Shown here: positions 1 to 6,381 of the stretch, piece after piece
How positions within the stretch are numbered: position 1 is the stretch's first letter
How the letters are laid out: the number at the start of each line of letters is the position of its first letter
NCBI GenBank assembly: GCA_902782815.1
Contig: CACZOS010000273.1
Coordinates: 1 to 8,085 of the forward strand
From: an uncultured Lachnospiraceae bacterium
GTDB taxonomy: Bacteria; Bacillota; Clostridia; Lachnospirales; Lachnospiraceae
Length of the DNA: 8,085 nucleotides
Reading direction: 5' to 3'
Program-made: the position numbers and the translations under genes
Notes under the pieces: model-generated
Database searches by the model: none
What the model was told of the DNA's origin: nothing
Seen by the model: the letters and a program-made list of their open reading frames with translations, nothing else

Positions 1-1515
1 CACTTTTTCCGTAACATACTGGAGGATCTCCGCCACCATCTCACAGGACGAGGAGGCGTAGGGTTCCACATAGGATAATACCGCATTCTTTATGGTCTCG
101 CTGGACTGGCGGTGATGATCCAGTACAACGATATCCTTCACCGTCTTCAAAAGACCCGGACATTCGGTCATGGAGGGCACATTGACATCCACCACCACCA
201 GCATGGTCCGGCCTTCTCTCCTGCCCGGGGCTTCTTCATTGGTCAGGAAGAGCTTCTCCTCTCCCTCATCGGGCTGAAGGCGGCTTACGATGGGCTCTAT
301 AGCCGGACAATTCCTGTCAATGACAAGATACGCCTTCTTGCCCAGGGTCCTGGCCATCCGGTAAACACCGATGGCAGCCCCGATGCAGTCGGCATCCGGA
401 TTCTTGTGACCCATGACCAGGATGGTATCGTGGGTCAGGATCATCTCCCTAAGGGCATGCGCCTTCACTCTGGCCTTGACCCTCGTGCTCTTCTCCACCT
501 TCTGGGTCTTTCCGCCGTAGTAGGTATTGACATCCCCGTTCCTCAGGACGGCCTGATCCCCGCCTCTGCCCAGGGCCATATCCATGGCGGTCCGGGCGCT
601 TTCATAGGTCTCGATATAGGTCGGCGCGTTCATCCCCACCCCGATACTCAGAGTCATGGACAATTCATTGCCCGCATTGATGGCACGTACCTCATCCAGA
701 ATGGAAAACTTGTCGGAAACCATCTTCTCCAGATTCTTTTCCTGGAAGACAAAGAGGAATTTATCCCTCTCAAATCTTTTGACGATGGCGTCCATGGGCT
801 GGAGATAACGGACGATCTTTCTCTCCACCAGGGCAAGCAGGAGAGACTGTCTGACCTCCTCCATATTTTCCAGCACTTCCTCGTAATTATCGATATACAT
901 CAGACCTGCCACCAGGCGTTTCTTCTCAGAGACGTCCCGATGCTCTTCCAGCTCCGTGATGTCCTGGAAATAAAACACCTGCAGGTATTTATCCAAGGTC
1001 TTTTCTTCCAGTTCTTCCTCCTCCGCTCCGATTTCCACGGCCTGGACGCACTGACAGTCCACACAGTAGATCCTGCCTCCGTGTTCAAGGCAGATCTCCT
1101 TATGCATCCCGGGCTGGGGAAAGTTCTTTTTATGCAGGGCGGAAAAGATCTGGGTTATGTTCTTTTTGGACACCTTCCCTCCGCAGATCTCCCGGAAAAG
1201 TTCATTGTACCAGATGAGCATCCCGGCCGCGTTGGTCAGGACATAAGGTACAGGCAGTTCCTTCATCATATTTTTATAAAGCTGGCTCTGCTGAAAACCT
1301 GCGTCGAAGATCTCATTGGTAAGCATCTTGTACAGGTATTCGTAATAGATGATGGAAGCGATCAGGTACAGAACACCTGCCGCGCACATCCCGTAGGCCA
1401 GGACCGGCCTCCGTTCCAGCAGGCGCAGGGCAACGATCAAAAGAAATCCCATCATCAGGATCGGCATCCACAGACTGAAGGACATCCCTCTTGATATCTT
1501 TTTGTCTCTTCCCAT
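1..1515 (-). CDS. gdpP: GdpP/YybT-type cyclic-di-AMP phosphodiesterase, membrane-bound DHH family (3' end outside window)
   Basis: This is probably the membrane enzyme that hydrolyses c-di-AMP to pApA, setting levels of the second messenger that controls potassium, osmolyte and wall homeostasis. The 505 residues visible begin with two membrane segments (about 13-30 and 38-58), then a PAS-like region (about 90-150), then a degenerate GGDEF domain in which the signature is reduced to ERDKF (249-253), followed by a linker with RGGDQ and YYGGK typical of the family. The DHH catalytic domain shows GHKNPDADC (369-377, with D374 and D376) and the VLDHH motif (D466, H467, H468), which bind the metal pair. 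Roughly the last 150 residues (DHHA1 part) lie beyond position 1. The ATG at 1515-1513 is chosen because GGAG sits 6 nt upstream and the membrane segments follow at once. The gene is divergent from malQ. Family assignment is strong; activity is inferred from intact motifs. Confidence 0.93.
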   Translation of the reverse strand, partial: MGRDKKISRGMSFSLWMPILMMGFLLIVALRLLERRPVLAYGMCAAGVLYLIASIIYYEYLYKMLTNEIFDAGFQQSQLYKNMMKELPVPYVLTNAAGMLIWYNELFREICGGKVSKKNITQIFSALHKKNFPQPGMHKEICLEHGGRIYCVDCQCVQAVEIGAEEEELEEKTLDKYLQVFYFQDITELEEHRDVSEKKRLVAGLMYIDNYEEVLENMEEVRQSLLLALVERKIVRYLQPMDAIVKRFERDKFLFVFQEKNLEKMVSDKFSILDEVRAINAGNELSMTLSIGVGMNAPTYIETYESARTAMDMALGRGGDQAVLRNGDVNTYYGGKTQKVEKSTRVKARVKAHALREMILTHDTILVMGHKNPDADCIGAAIGVYRMARTLGKKAYLVIDRNCPAIEPIVSRLQPDEGEEKLFLTNEEAPGRREGRTMLVVVDVNVPSMTECPGLLKTVKDIVVLDHHRQSSETIKNAVLSYVEPYASSSCEMVAEILQYVTEKV

Positions 1516-1560
1516 ACTTTTCTCCAAATCAATTTGTTTTCTGTCCGGTTAGCATCGCTT

Positions 1561-1589
1561 ATTATACCACCTTTCCTTTCAATAATAAA
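1561..1589 (-). promoter_or_regulatory. Predicted gdpP promoter with extended -10
   Basis: On the minus strand there is a perfect TATAAT (1566-1561) preceded by TGG (1569-1567), giving an extended -10 of the form TGnTATAAT. The hexamer 17 nt upstream is TTTATT (1589-1584), a poor -35, which fits an extended -10 promoter. The leader to the gdpP ATG would be about 39 nt. Predicted from consensus only. Confidence 0.65.
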
Positions 1590-1630
1590 GCGTATTTCCA
1601 ACAGAAAAGCACTCATTTTTGTCGTTTGGA

Positions 1631-1659
1631 TTGCGATTTTTTTCCAAAATTGTTATACT
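1631..1659 (+). promoter_or_regulatory. Predicted malQ promoter (sigma-A type)
   Basis: TTGCGA (1631-1636) and TATACT (1654-1659) are separated by exactly 17 nt and point at malQ, giving a transcription start near 1666 and a leader of about 54 nt. The match to the housekeeping consensus is good. I saw no convincing catabolite-response (cre) site overlapping it. Confidence 0.7.
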
Positions 1660-1667
1660 AGAGCAGT

Positions 1668-1708
1668 ATGGGGCGAATCCTGGTATTCGAATAAGACTTT
1701 ATCCCCAT
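1668..1708 (+). other. Foldable malQ leader (nested inverted repeats)
   Basis: ATGGGG (1668-1673) can pair with CCCCAT (1703-1708), enclosing a second hairpin CGAAT (1674-1678) with ATTCG (1685-1689) and a 6-nt loop. The structure would begin about 2 nt after the predicted transcription start and end 2 nt before the malQ Shine-Dalgarno sequence at 1711. It has no T tract, so it is not an intrinsic terminator. The inner repeat could also be a DNA operator. A mini-ORF of 8 codons plus stop (1668-1694) lies in the same stretch but has no ribosome site. Pairing is seen by eye; function is unknown. Confidence 0.4.
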
Positions 1709-1719
1709 CTGGAGGTATT

Positions 1720-3228
1720 ATGAATAAAACAAAAGAGACTCTATCCACACGCCGCCTTGCGGGAATCCTGATGCACCCCACCTCCCTGCCGGGGAGATTC
1801 GGCATCGGTGACCTGGGACCGGAAAGCTATGCATTTGTTGATTTTCTGAAAAAATCCGGACAGCATCTGTGGCAGACCCTCCCCCTTGGTCCCACCGGAC
1901 AGTTCAACTGTCCCTATCAGTGTTTTTCCTCTTTCGCGGGGCAGCCGCTGCTGATCAGCCCGGAACTCCTGGAAAAGGAGGGCCTGCTCACCGGGGAAGA
2001 CCTTTCCCATACGCCGGACTTCCCGGCAGACAAGGTTGATTACGCAAAGGTAAGGGAGTTTAAGGAGGCTCTGTTCCGCAAAGCCTACTCCGCATTCTGC
2101 GCGCTTCCCTCCGACGACGAGCTTGTCCGGCTCTTTGAGGATTTCTGCGAGGAGGCGGAATGGCTGGATGACTACGCCATGTTTATGGCTATTAAGGCAT
2201 CCAAAAAGGGAATCTGCTGGCTGGAGTGGGAGAAGAAATACCGCAGGCCCACCAAAACACAGAAGGCTGTGATCGCCCGGGAGCTGGAGGATGCCATCCG
2301 TTATGAGAAATTCCTGCAGTGGCTCTTCTTCAAACAGTGGACGGAGCTTAAAGAATACGCCAATGAAAACGGGATCCGGCTCATTGGGGACATCCCCATC
2401 TTCGTTTCCCCCGACAGCGCGGATGTCTGGGCGGAACCGGCCATGTTCAAGCTGGACAAAGACGGCTTCCCCAAAGTGGTAGCCGGTGTGCCGCCGGACT
2501 ATTTCAGCAAGACCGGCCAGCTGTGGGGAAATCCTCTCTACGACTGGAAATATCATAAGAAAACCGGCTTCTCCTGGTGGATGAAGCGGATCAAAGCCCA
2601 GCTGGCCCTGAGTGATATCGTCAGGATTGACCATTTCCGCGGGCTGGAAAGCTACTGGGAGGTTCCGGCGGATGCCGAGACCGCCGTTGAGGGCAAATGG
2701 GCCCAGGGTCCCGGAGATGACTTCTTCCTGGCCGTCCGCGAAAATTTCGGTGAAGACCTTCCGCTCATCGCCGAGGATCTGGGGATCATCACGGATGAGG
2801 TCCGGGCTCTGAGGGACCGTTACGACCTGCCGGGCATGAAGATCCTCCAGTTCGCTTTCGAAGACGAGGACAGCGCTTATCTTCCCTATAATCAGCCGGC
2901 AAACTGTATCTGCTATACCGGCACCCATGACAACGATACTTCGGCGGGCTGGTACGCCAAAGCTTCCGAAAAAGCCAGAGACAAGGTCCGTCGTTACATG
3001 AATACCGATGCTTCCTCCATCCACTGGGATTTCATCCGCACCTGTTTCGGGGCACCTGCCAGGATCGCCATCGTTCCTATCCAGGATGTTTTCGGCCAGG
3101 GAAGCGACTGCCGCATGAACGTACCCGGTGTGGCGGAGGGAAACTGGGCTTACCGTGCCGGAAAAGAATTGTTTACCGAAGACGTGGCAGAGCATCTGTA
3201 CAGTGTGACCAAACTGTTCGGCAGATAA
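1720..3228 (+). CDS. malQ: 4-alpha-glucanotransferase (amylomaltase, GH77)
   Basis: This cytoplasmic enzyme transfers alpha-1,4-glucan segments between maltodextrins or glycogen-derived chains, releasing glucose. The 502-residue length is normal for bacterial MalQ. The three GH77 acidic residues are visible: the nucleophile D304 in VRIDHFRG, the acid/base E352 in LIAEDLG, and D404 in GTHDND. The conserved DIPIFVSPDSADVWA and GVPPDYFS stretches are also present. The start is ATG 1720, because GGAGG (1711-1715) lies 4 nt upstream and homology begins just after; the frame is open back to 1534, but that part overlaps the promoter. Some family positions differ: the usual GDSPYQS is FNCPYQC (62-68), and the usual PGT...NWxWR near the C terminus reads PGVAEGNWAYR. 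plsC starts 9 nt after the stop, so the two are probably cotranscribed. Function is assigned with high confidence. Confidence 0.95.
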   Translation: MNKTKETLSTRRLAGILMHPTSLPGRFGIGDLGPESYAFVDFLKKSGQHLWQTLPLGPTGQFNCPYQCFSSFAGQPLLISPELLEKEGLLTGEDLSHTPDFPADKVDYAKVREFKEALFRKAYSAFCALPSDDELVRLFEDFCEEAEWLDDYAMFMAIKASKKGICWLEWEKKYRRPTKTQKAVIARELEDAIRYEKFLQWLFFKQWTELKEYANENGIRLIGDIPIFVSPDSADVWAEPAMFKLDKDGFPKVVAGVPPDYFSKTGQLWGNPLYDWKYHKKTGFSWWMKRIKAQLALSDIVRIDHFRGLESYWEVPADAETAVEGKWAQGPGDDFFLAVRENFGEDLPLIAEDLGIITDEVRALRDRYDLPGMKILQFAFEDEDSAYLPYNQPANCICYTGTHDNDTSAGWYAKASEKARDKVRRYMNTDASSIHWDFIRTCFGAPARIAIVPIQDVFGQGSDCRMNVPGVAEGNWAYRAGKELFTEDVAEHLYSVTKLFGR

Positions 3229-3237
3229 GGAGGCATC

Positions 3238-3978
3238 ATGAATTTCCGTACCCTTCGCACCCTGTTCTACCTGGGAGGCTTTCTTCTGACCAGCACCCCG
3301 GAGAGGGCAAAACTGCGCAAACTGGCGGAGACGGACCCTCAGGAAGCGGCCCGGCTCTCCCACAATCGTCTCAGCAAAATTGTCAATCATATTTTTGACA
3401 TTTCCGGCAGCAGCCTGACGGTCAAAGGCCTTGAGAATATCCCCGACGAGCCCTGTCTCTACGCGGGGAACCACTTAAGCTTCTTTGATGTCATCGTGAT
3501 CGAGAAAGTTCTTCCCGATGAAAAGAAGGCCGGCTTTATCGCCAAGGATTCCCTGAAAAAGATTCCCGGCCTCAGCGGCTGGATGGAGCTGATCCGGTGT
3601 ATCTTCCTGGACCGGACCAATGCTAAGGCCGGACTGAAAAGTATCTTTCTGGGGGCAGATTACCTGAAGGAAGGCTCGAATATGTTCATTTTTCCGGAGG
3701 GAACCCGGGGAAAGAAGGGACAGCTGGGCGAGTTCAAGCCTGCCAGCCTGAAAATGGCGCAGAAGGCGGGTGTTCCGGTGGTACCGGTGGCCATCACGGG
3801 AACTTCCTCCATCCTGGAGGACAACCGGGGCTTAAGCATCAGGCCTTCTCAGGTGACCGTCACCTTTGCCCCCGCGCTCAACATCAGTCAGCTCCCCCGC
3901 CCGGAACAGAAAAAGGCGGTGGAGGATGTGAGGAATACCATCGAGAGCTGCATCCGGGATGCGGCACCCCGGGACTGA
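3238..3978 (+). CDS. plsC: 1-acyl-sn-glycerol-3-phosphate acyltransferase family (PlsC)
   Basis: This membrane-associated enzyme most likely adds the second acyl chain to lysophosphatidic acid, making phosphatidic acid for phospholipids. At 246 residues it has the usual family length. The catalytic HX4D motif is NHLSFFD (H79, D84). Motif II-like residues GFIAKDSL...IPGL...IFLDRTN follow, motif III is FPEGTRGK (E154, R157), and motif IV is PVVPVAITGT. A hydrophobic stretch near residues 7-17 may sit at the membrane. The ATG at 3238 has GGAGG (3229-3233) directly after the malQ stop with a 4-nt spacer, which supports cotranscription with malQ. No strong terminator follows; a CGGGAC/GTCCCG pair (3970-3997) lacks a T tract. 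Acyl donor and exact acceptor cannot be told from the sequence; other PlsC-superfamily acyltransferases are possible. Confidence 0.9.
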   Translation: MNFRTLRTLFYLGGFLLTSTPERAKLRKLAETDPQEAARLSHNRLSKIVNHIFDISGSSLTVKGLENIPDEPCLYAGNHLSFFDVIVIEKVLPDEKKAGFIAKDSLKKIPGLSGWMELIRCIFLDRTNAKAGLKSIFLGADYLKEGSNMFIFPEGTRGKKGQLGEFKPASLKMAQKAGVPVVPVAITGTSSILEDNRGLSIRPSQVTVTFAPALNISQLPRPEQKKAVEDVRNTIESCIRDAAPRD

Positions 3979-4026
3979 TTCCGTTCTATCTGTCCCGAAA
4001 ACCGGCAAATCAATATTAACTTTTGC

Positions 4027-4055
4027 TTTTCAATAAAGCCTTTTAGTGATACAAT
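4027..4055 (+). promoter_or_regulatory. Predicted promoter of the small membrane protein gene
   Basis: TTTTCA (4027-4032) and TACAAT (4050-4055) have a 17-nt spacer, and TGA just upstream of the -10 gives an extended -10 (TGnTACAAT). Transcription would start near 4062, about 60 nt before the ATG at 4123. Together with the terminator downstream, this suggests the gene can be expressed alone as well as by read-through from plsC. Confidence 0.6.
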
Positions 4056-4122
4056 GTCAGATAGTGTTCATTAATCGTTATGTCTCGGTTATGGTCAGAC
4101 AAAGAAGACAGGAGGAAAAACC

Positions 4123-4563
4123 ATGAATCCTTGGATTATCACCTTAATCATTCTCGCCGTTCTCGGTGTCGCGATCTTCTTCCTTTACCGGAGAGGGAAC
4201 AAAATGCAGAAGGAGCAGGAGGAGCAGAAGCAGAAACTTGTAGCCTCAGCCCAGAAAGTGACGATGCTGATTATCGATAAGAAACGTCTTCCCCTCAAGG
4301 ATGCCGGACTGCCCCAGATGGTTCTGGACCAGAGTCCCAAGCGTGCAAGACGCATGAAGGTTCCGGTGGTGAAGGCAAAGGTCGGTCCCAAGATCATGAG
4401 CCTGATCGCGGATGAGGAAATCTATGATCAGATCCCGGTGAACGCTTCCGTTCACGCCATGGTAAGCGGAATCTATATCACCAGCATCAATAACTTCCGC
4501 AAAGCACCCGTGGAAGTTGAAGAGAAAAAAGGATTTCTCAGCAAACTCAGAGGAAAGAAATAA
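4123..4563 (+). CDS. Small single-pass membrane protein of unknown function
   Basis: I do not recognise a named family. The 146-residue product begins with one hydrophobic helix (about 4-21) followed by YRRGNKMQK, so by the positive-inside rule the N terminus is outside and the rest is cytoplasmic. A charged stretch rich in K, E and Q (about 27-42) looks like a short coiled coil. The remaining roughly 80 residues seem folded: VTMLIIDKKRLPLKDAGLP, then KRARRMKVPVVKAKVGPK and DQIPVNASVHAMVSGIYIT. The tail is basic (KKGFLSKLRGKK). The start has AGGAGG (4110-4115) with a 7-nt spacer, and the gene has its own predicted promoter and a strong terminator at the stop codon. From memory, similar short proteins are found in other Clostridia, but that is not verified here. 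No catalytic motif is visible; a scaffold or membrane-tether role is possible but not shown. Confidence 0.85.
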   Translation: MNPWIITLIILAVLGVAIFFLYRRGNKMQKEQEEQKQKLVASAQKVTMLIIDKKRLPLKDAGLPQMVLDQSPKRARRMKVPVVKAKVGPKIMSLIADEEIYDQIPVNASVHAMVSGIYITSINNFRKAPVEVEEKKGFLSKLRGKK

Positions 4564-4590
4564 AAAAAGCTGCCTGCGGGCAGCTTTTTT
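4563..4590. terminator. Intrinsic terminator, probably bidirectional, between convergent genes
   Basis: GCTGCC (4569-4574), loop TGCG, GGCAGC (4579-4584), then six T (4585-4590). Seven A precede the stem (4562-4568), so the reverse strand also has a stem followed by a T tract. It begins at the stop codon of the small membrane protein and lies 44 nt beyond the stop of the minus-strand DUF1934 gene, so it can end both converging transcripts. Confidence 0.92.
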
Positions 4591-4634
4591 ATTGTCTGTG
4601 ACAGGATTCTTCCTGCTTATCTTCAATTATTCTC

Positions 4635-5108
4635 TCAGCCTTGTCCTCCATCCTCCGTCCAGCGGATAGTCAGCCGGTAGTCCGAGACGAGTTCTCCCTG
4701 CATGTAAAGGGAATAGTCCATCCGGATCTTCAGGAAATCCTCTCCTTCGGTCCGGATGATCCTCCGGGTCCGGGACTCCATCTTCATCACACCGGCCGGC
4801 GTAAAGAAGCGGCATTCCTTCCCTGCTCCCTCCTGAAAACACATGAGGGTAAAAGCGTCGGGAGATCCGGGGAGGCTTTTCCTCAGAATCAGCTCTTTAT
4901 CTTTGAGCAGGATACGGACCATCCGGTCCGGTTCTCCTTCCACCTTCTCCCGGTAGAGGAGAAAGCGGCTCTCTTTTTTCTTCACATATCTGGCAGAAAA
5001 TCCGGCCTCGCTGACCTCTTCATGCCCATATCCCTTCTGCAGACTCCGGATGACCAGGCTGCCGGCACTGTTCCTGTCGGTCCCGGTACCGGCTTTATAA
5101 TCAGCCAT
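4635..5108 (-). CDS. DUF1934 / YwiB-like beta-barrel protein
   Basis: The 157-residue product resembles the DUF1934 (YwiB) family, small cytoplasmic calycin-like beta-barrels with no settled function. Features seen are alternating hydrophobic strands, the segment RFLLYREKVEGEPDRMVRIL (about 48-67), LILRK, a short run FTLMCFQEGAG, the family-like TPAGVMKMESRTRRI (about 103-117), and a C-terminal DYSLYMQGELVSDYRLTIRW. No signal peptide or membrane segment is present. The ATG at 5108-5106 lies inside the end of ddl: the two genes share 8 nt (ATGGCTGA). No Shine-Dalgarno sequence precedes it and an in-frame TGA lies just upstream, so this start is forced and translation is probably coupled to ddl. 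In Bacillus ywiB lies next to argS; here the partner is ddl. Family call is by pattern memory. Confidence 0.8.
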   Translation of the reverse strand: MADYKAGTGTDRNSAGSLVIRSLQKGYGHEEVSEAGFSARYVKKKESRFLLYREKVEGEPDRMVRILLKDKELILRKSLPGSPDAFTLMCFQEGAGKECRFFTPAGVMKMESRTRRIIRTEGEDFLKIRMDYSLYMQGELVSDYRLTIRWTEDGGQG

Positions 5109-6162
5109 CGTATCTTTTCATCGCCAGATCAATGAGCTTTGCCACCAGTTCCGGTTTGCTGATCCCCTTTGCCTCCCACAGCATGGGGTACATGCTGATG
5201 GCGGTAAAGCCCGGCATGGTGTTAAGTTCGTTGAACACCACTTCATTATCCCCGTCCGAGAGGAAGAAGTCGATACGGGAAAGGCCCTCGCAATCCATGG
5301 CCTTGAAGATCCTCACCGCTTTTTCACGGATCTCTTCTTCCTTGCCTTCGGGCAGCTGAGGATCGATAACCGTCCTGGACTCACTGTTATTGTATTTTGC
5401 GTCATAGCTGTAGAAAACATCCGCGGCAAGGATCTCCCCGATACCGGATGCCCTGGGTTCCGTCCCTCCCAGAACAGCACATTCCAGCTCACGGCCCCGG
5501 ATACATTCCTCAACCAGGATCTTGCTGTCATGGTCCGCTGCCAGCTGCAGCGCTGCCGCCAGCTCTTCCCTGTTTTCCGCCTTGCTCACTCCCTGGGAAG
5601 ATCCCGCCTTGGAGGGTTTGACGAAGACAGGGTAAACCTGCTCCTCCTCGATCCTGCGGATCACCCGGTCCATCTCTTTCAATTCATGCCGGCGGATCCC
5701 CACATATTTAGCCTGGCGGATCCCGATGGAATCCACGATGATCTTTGTATAAAATTTATCCATGGAACAGGCAGAGGACAGGACGCCGCATCCCACATAG
5801 GGAATCTGCGCCAGTTCGAAAAGCCCCTGGATCGTTCCGTCTTCCCCGTTCATCCCGTGCAGGACCGGAAAAGCCACATCGATGTGAACCCTCTCAAAAT
5901 GGTCACCGTGGATGAGGAGGATCTCCCGGTTCTCAGTATCCGCCGAGAGGACAACCTCAACCCGGCCTCTGAGCCAGCTCCCGTCTTTAATGCTCTTCAC
6001 CGAATCGATCAGCTTCCACCTGCCGTCCTTCGTGATTCCAACCATGATAATGTTAAATTCTTTCTGGTCTATATTCTCGATCACCGTCACGGCGGAGACC
6101 AGAGAGACCTCGTGTTCCGAGGATCTGCCGCCCATGACCACCAAAATGTTTTTTTCAGCCAT
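5101..6162 (-). CDS. ddl: D-alanine--D-alanine ligase (ATP-grasp)
   Basis: This cytoplasmic enzyme joins two D-alanines with ATP to make the dipeptide added to the UDP-MurNAc peptide in peptidoglycan synthesis. With the chosen start it has 353 residues, a normal length. Visible motifs are GGRSSEHEVS (11-20), HGMNGEDG (102-109), VLSSACSMDK (127-136), the ATP-grasp lysine loop KPSKAGSSQG (182-191), the omega-loop YDAKY (253-257), RIDFF with D298, and NELNTMPGFT (311-320) with metal and substrate residues. The Tyr/Lys omega-loop is of the D-Ala type and unlike VanA/VanB D-lactate ligases. Start choice: an ATG also occurs at 6171, but its only ribosome site touches it directly; for the ATG at 6162, AAGGA (6175-6171) is 8 nt upstream. 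It is followed by, and overlaps, the DUF1934 gene, and is divergent from ispE. Confidence 0.96.
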   Translation of the reverse strand: MAEKNILVVMGGRSSEHEVSLVSAVTVIENIDQKEFNIIMVGITKDGRWKLIDSVKSIKDGSWLRGRVEVVLSADTENREILLIHGDHFERVHIDVAFPVLHGMNGEDGTIQGLFELAQIPYVGCGVLSSACSMDKFYTKIIVDSIGIRQAKYVGIRRHELKEMDRVIRRIEEEQVYPVFVKPSKAGSSQGVSKAENREELAAALQLAADHDSKILVEECIRGRELECAVLGGTEPRASGIGEILAADVFYSYDAKYNNSESRTVIDPQLPEGKEEEIREKAVRIFKAMDCEGLSRIDFFLSDGDNEVVFNELNTMPGFTAISMYPMLWEAKGISKPELVAKLIDLAMKRYDG

Positions 6163-6211
6163 TCCTGTCATCCTTCCAACATTCTTTTTTATGTTTTAAC
6201 CATCTTATCAC

Positions 6212-6240
6212 ATTGTAGAGCATTTGAACATAAAAATAAA
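6212..6240 (-). promoter_or_regulatory. Possible ddl promoter (weak)
   Basis: On the minus strand TACAAT (6217-6212) lies 17 nt from TTTATT (6240-6235), giving a start near 6205 and a leader of about 43 nt to ddl. The -35 matches only half the consensus and no extended -10 is present, so another site in this A/T-rich region could be the real one. Confidence 0.35.
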
Positions 6241-6287
6241 GAACTCCACAAAAAAACTCCGTTGATTTGTCGTTCAAAATATACTAC

Positions 6288-6306
6288 TATCTTTGTATAC
6301 AAGATA
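6288..6306. promoter_or_regulatory. Operator-like inverted repeat in the ddl/ispE divergent region
   Basis: TATCTT (6288-6293) and AAGATA (6301-6306) are perfect inverted arms around a 7-nt centre that itself contains the palindrome GTATAC (6295-6300). The 19-nt dyad overlaps the predicted ispE -35 box, a normal place for a repressor site. I cannot name the regulator. A/T-rich dyads also arise by chance. Confidence 0.4.
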
Positions 6307-6321
6307 CACTGTCTGTACAAT
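6293..6321 (+). promoter_or_regulatory. Predicted ispE-cca promoter
   Basis: TTGTAT (6293-6298) and TACAAT (6316-6321) are separated by 17 nt, with a start near 6328 and a leader of about 54 nt. A second, overlapping candidate is TTCAAA (6273-6278), 17 nt from TATACA (6296-6301). Both point at ispE; the first is closer to consensus in its -10. Confidence 0.55.
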
Positions 6322-6356
6322 CCTCTCCCGTTTCCGGAACGCGGGACGGGTGGGGA
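6321..6356 (+). other. Imperfect hairpin at the start of the ispE leader
   Basis: TCCTCTCCCGT (6321-6331) can pair with ACGGGTGGGGA (6346-6356) with one G-T wobble and one mismatch, around a 14-nt G/C-rich loop. If transcription starts near 6328, only the inner CCCGT/ACGGG pairing remains in RNA, at the very 5' end. No T tract follows, so it is not a terminator. It may affect transcript stability, or may be chance. Confidence 0.3.
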
Positions 6357-6381
6357 AATAGCTGAAATTGAGGGGTTAATC

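Noticed and set aside
112..1494. 460-codon open frame on the plus strand
   Set aside because: It is antisense to gdpP, whose minus-strand translation has the full domain order and DHH motifs. The plus frame has no recognisable domain and no good ribosome site.
1585..1605. Possible CcpA cre site upstream of malQ
   Set aside because: Only part of the consensus half-site matches around AAAGCG; too many mismatches, and it is upstream of the promoter.
1534..1719. In-frame upstream extension of malQ
   Set aside because: It crosses the predicted malQ promoter, lacks a ribosome site and lies outside GH77 homology; ATG 1720 has GGAGG.
1741..3474. 577-codon open frame on the minus strand
   Set aside because: It is antisense to malQ and the start of plsC, both with intact catalytic motifs. 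Long antisense frames are common with G/C-biased codon use, and the product has no recognisable family traits.
3970..3997. CGGGAC/GTCCCG hairpin after plsC as a terminator
   Set aside because: The loop is 16 nt and no T tract follows. A weak GCTTT/AAAGC pair at 4025-4039 is also too short to count.
4080..4280. 66-codon frame overlapping the small membrane protein start
   Set aside because: It has no ribosome site and a low-complexity charged product, and overlaps a gene with a strong start and membrane helix.
6350..6361. Tiny GTG-started ORF in the ispE leader
   Set aside because: Only three codons with no ribosome site; not distinguishable from chance.
5530..6381. In-frame upstream extension of ispE
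   Set aside because: It is antisense to ddl and runs through the divergent promoter region; ATG 6382 has GAGGGG and starts GHMP homology.
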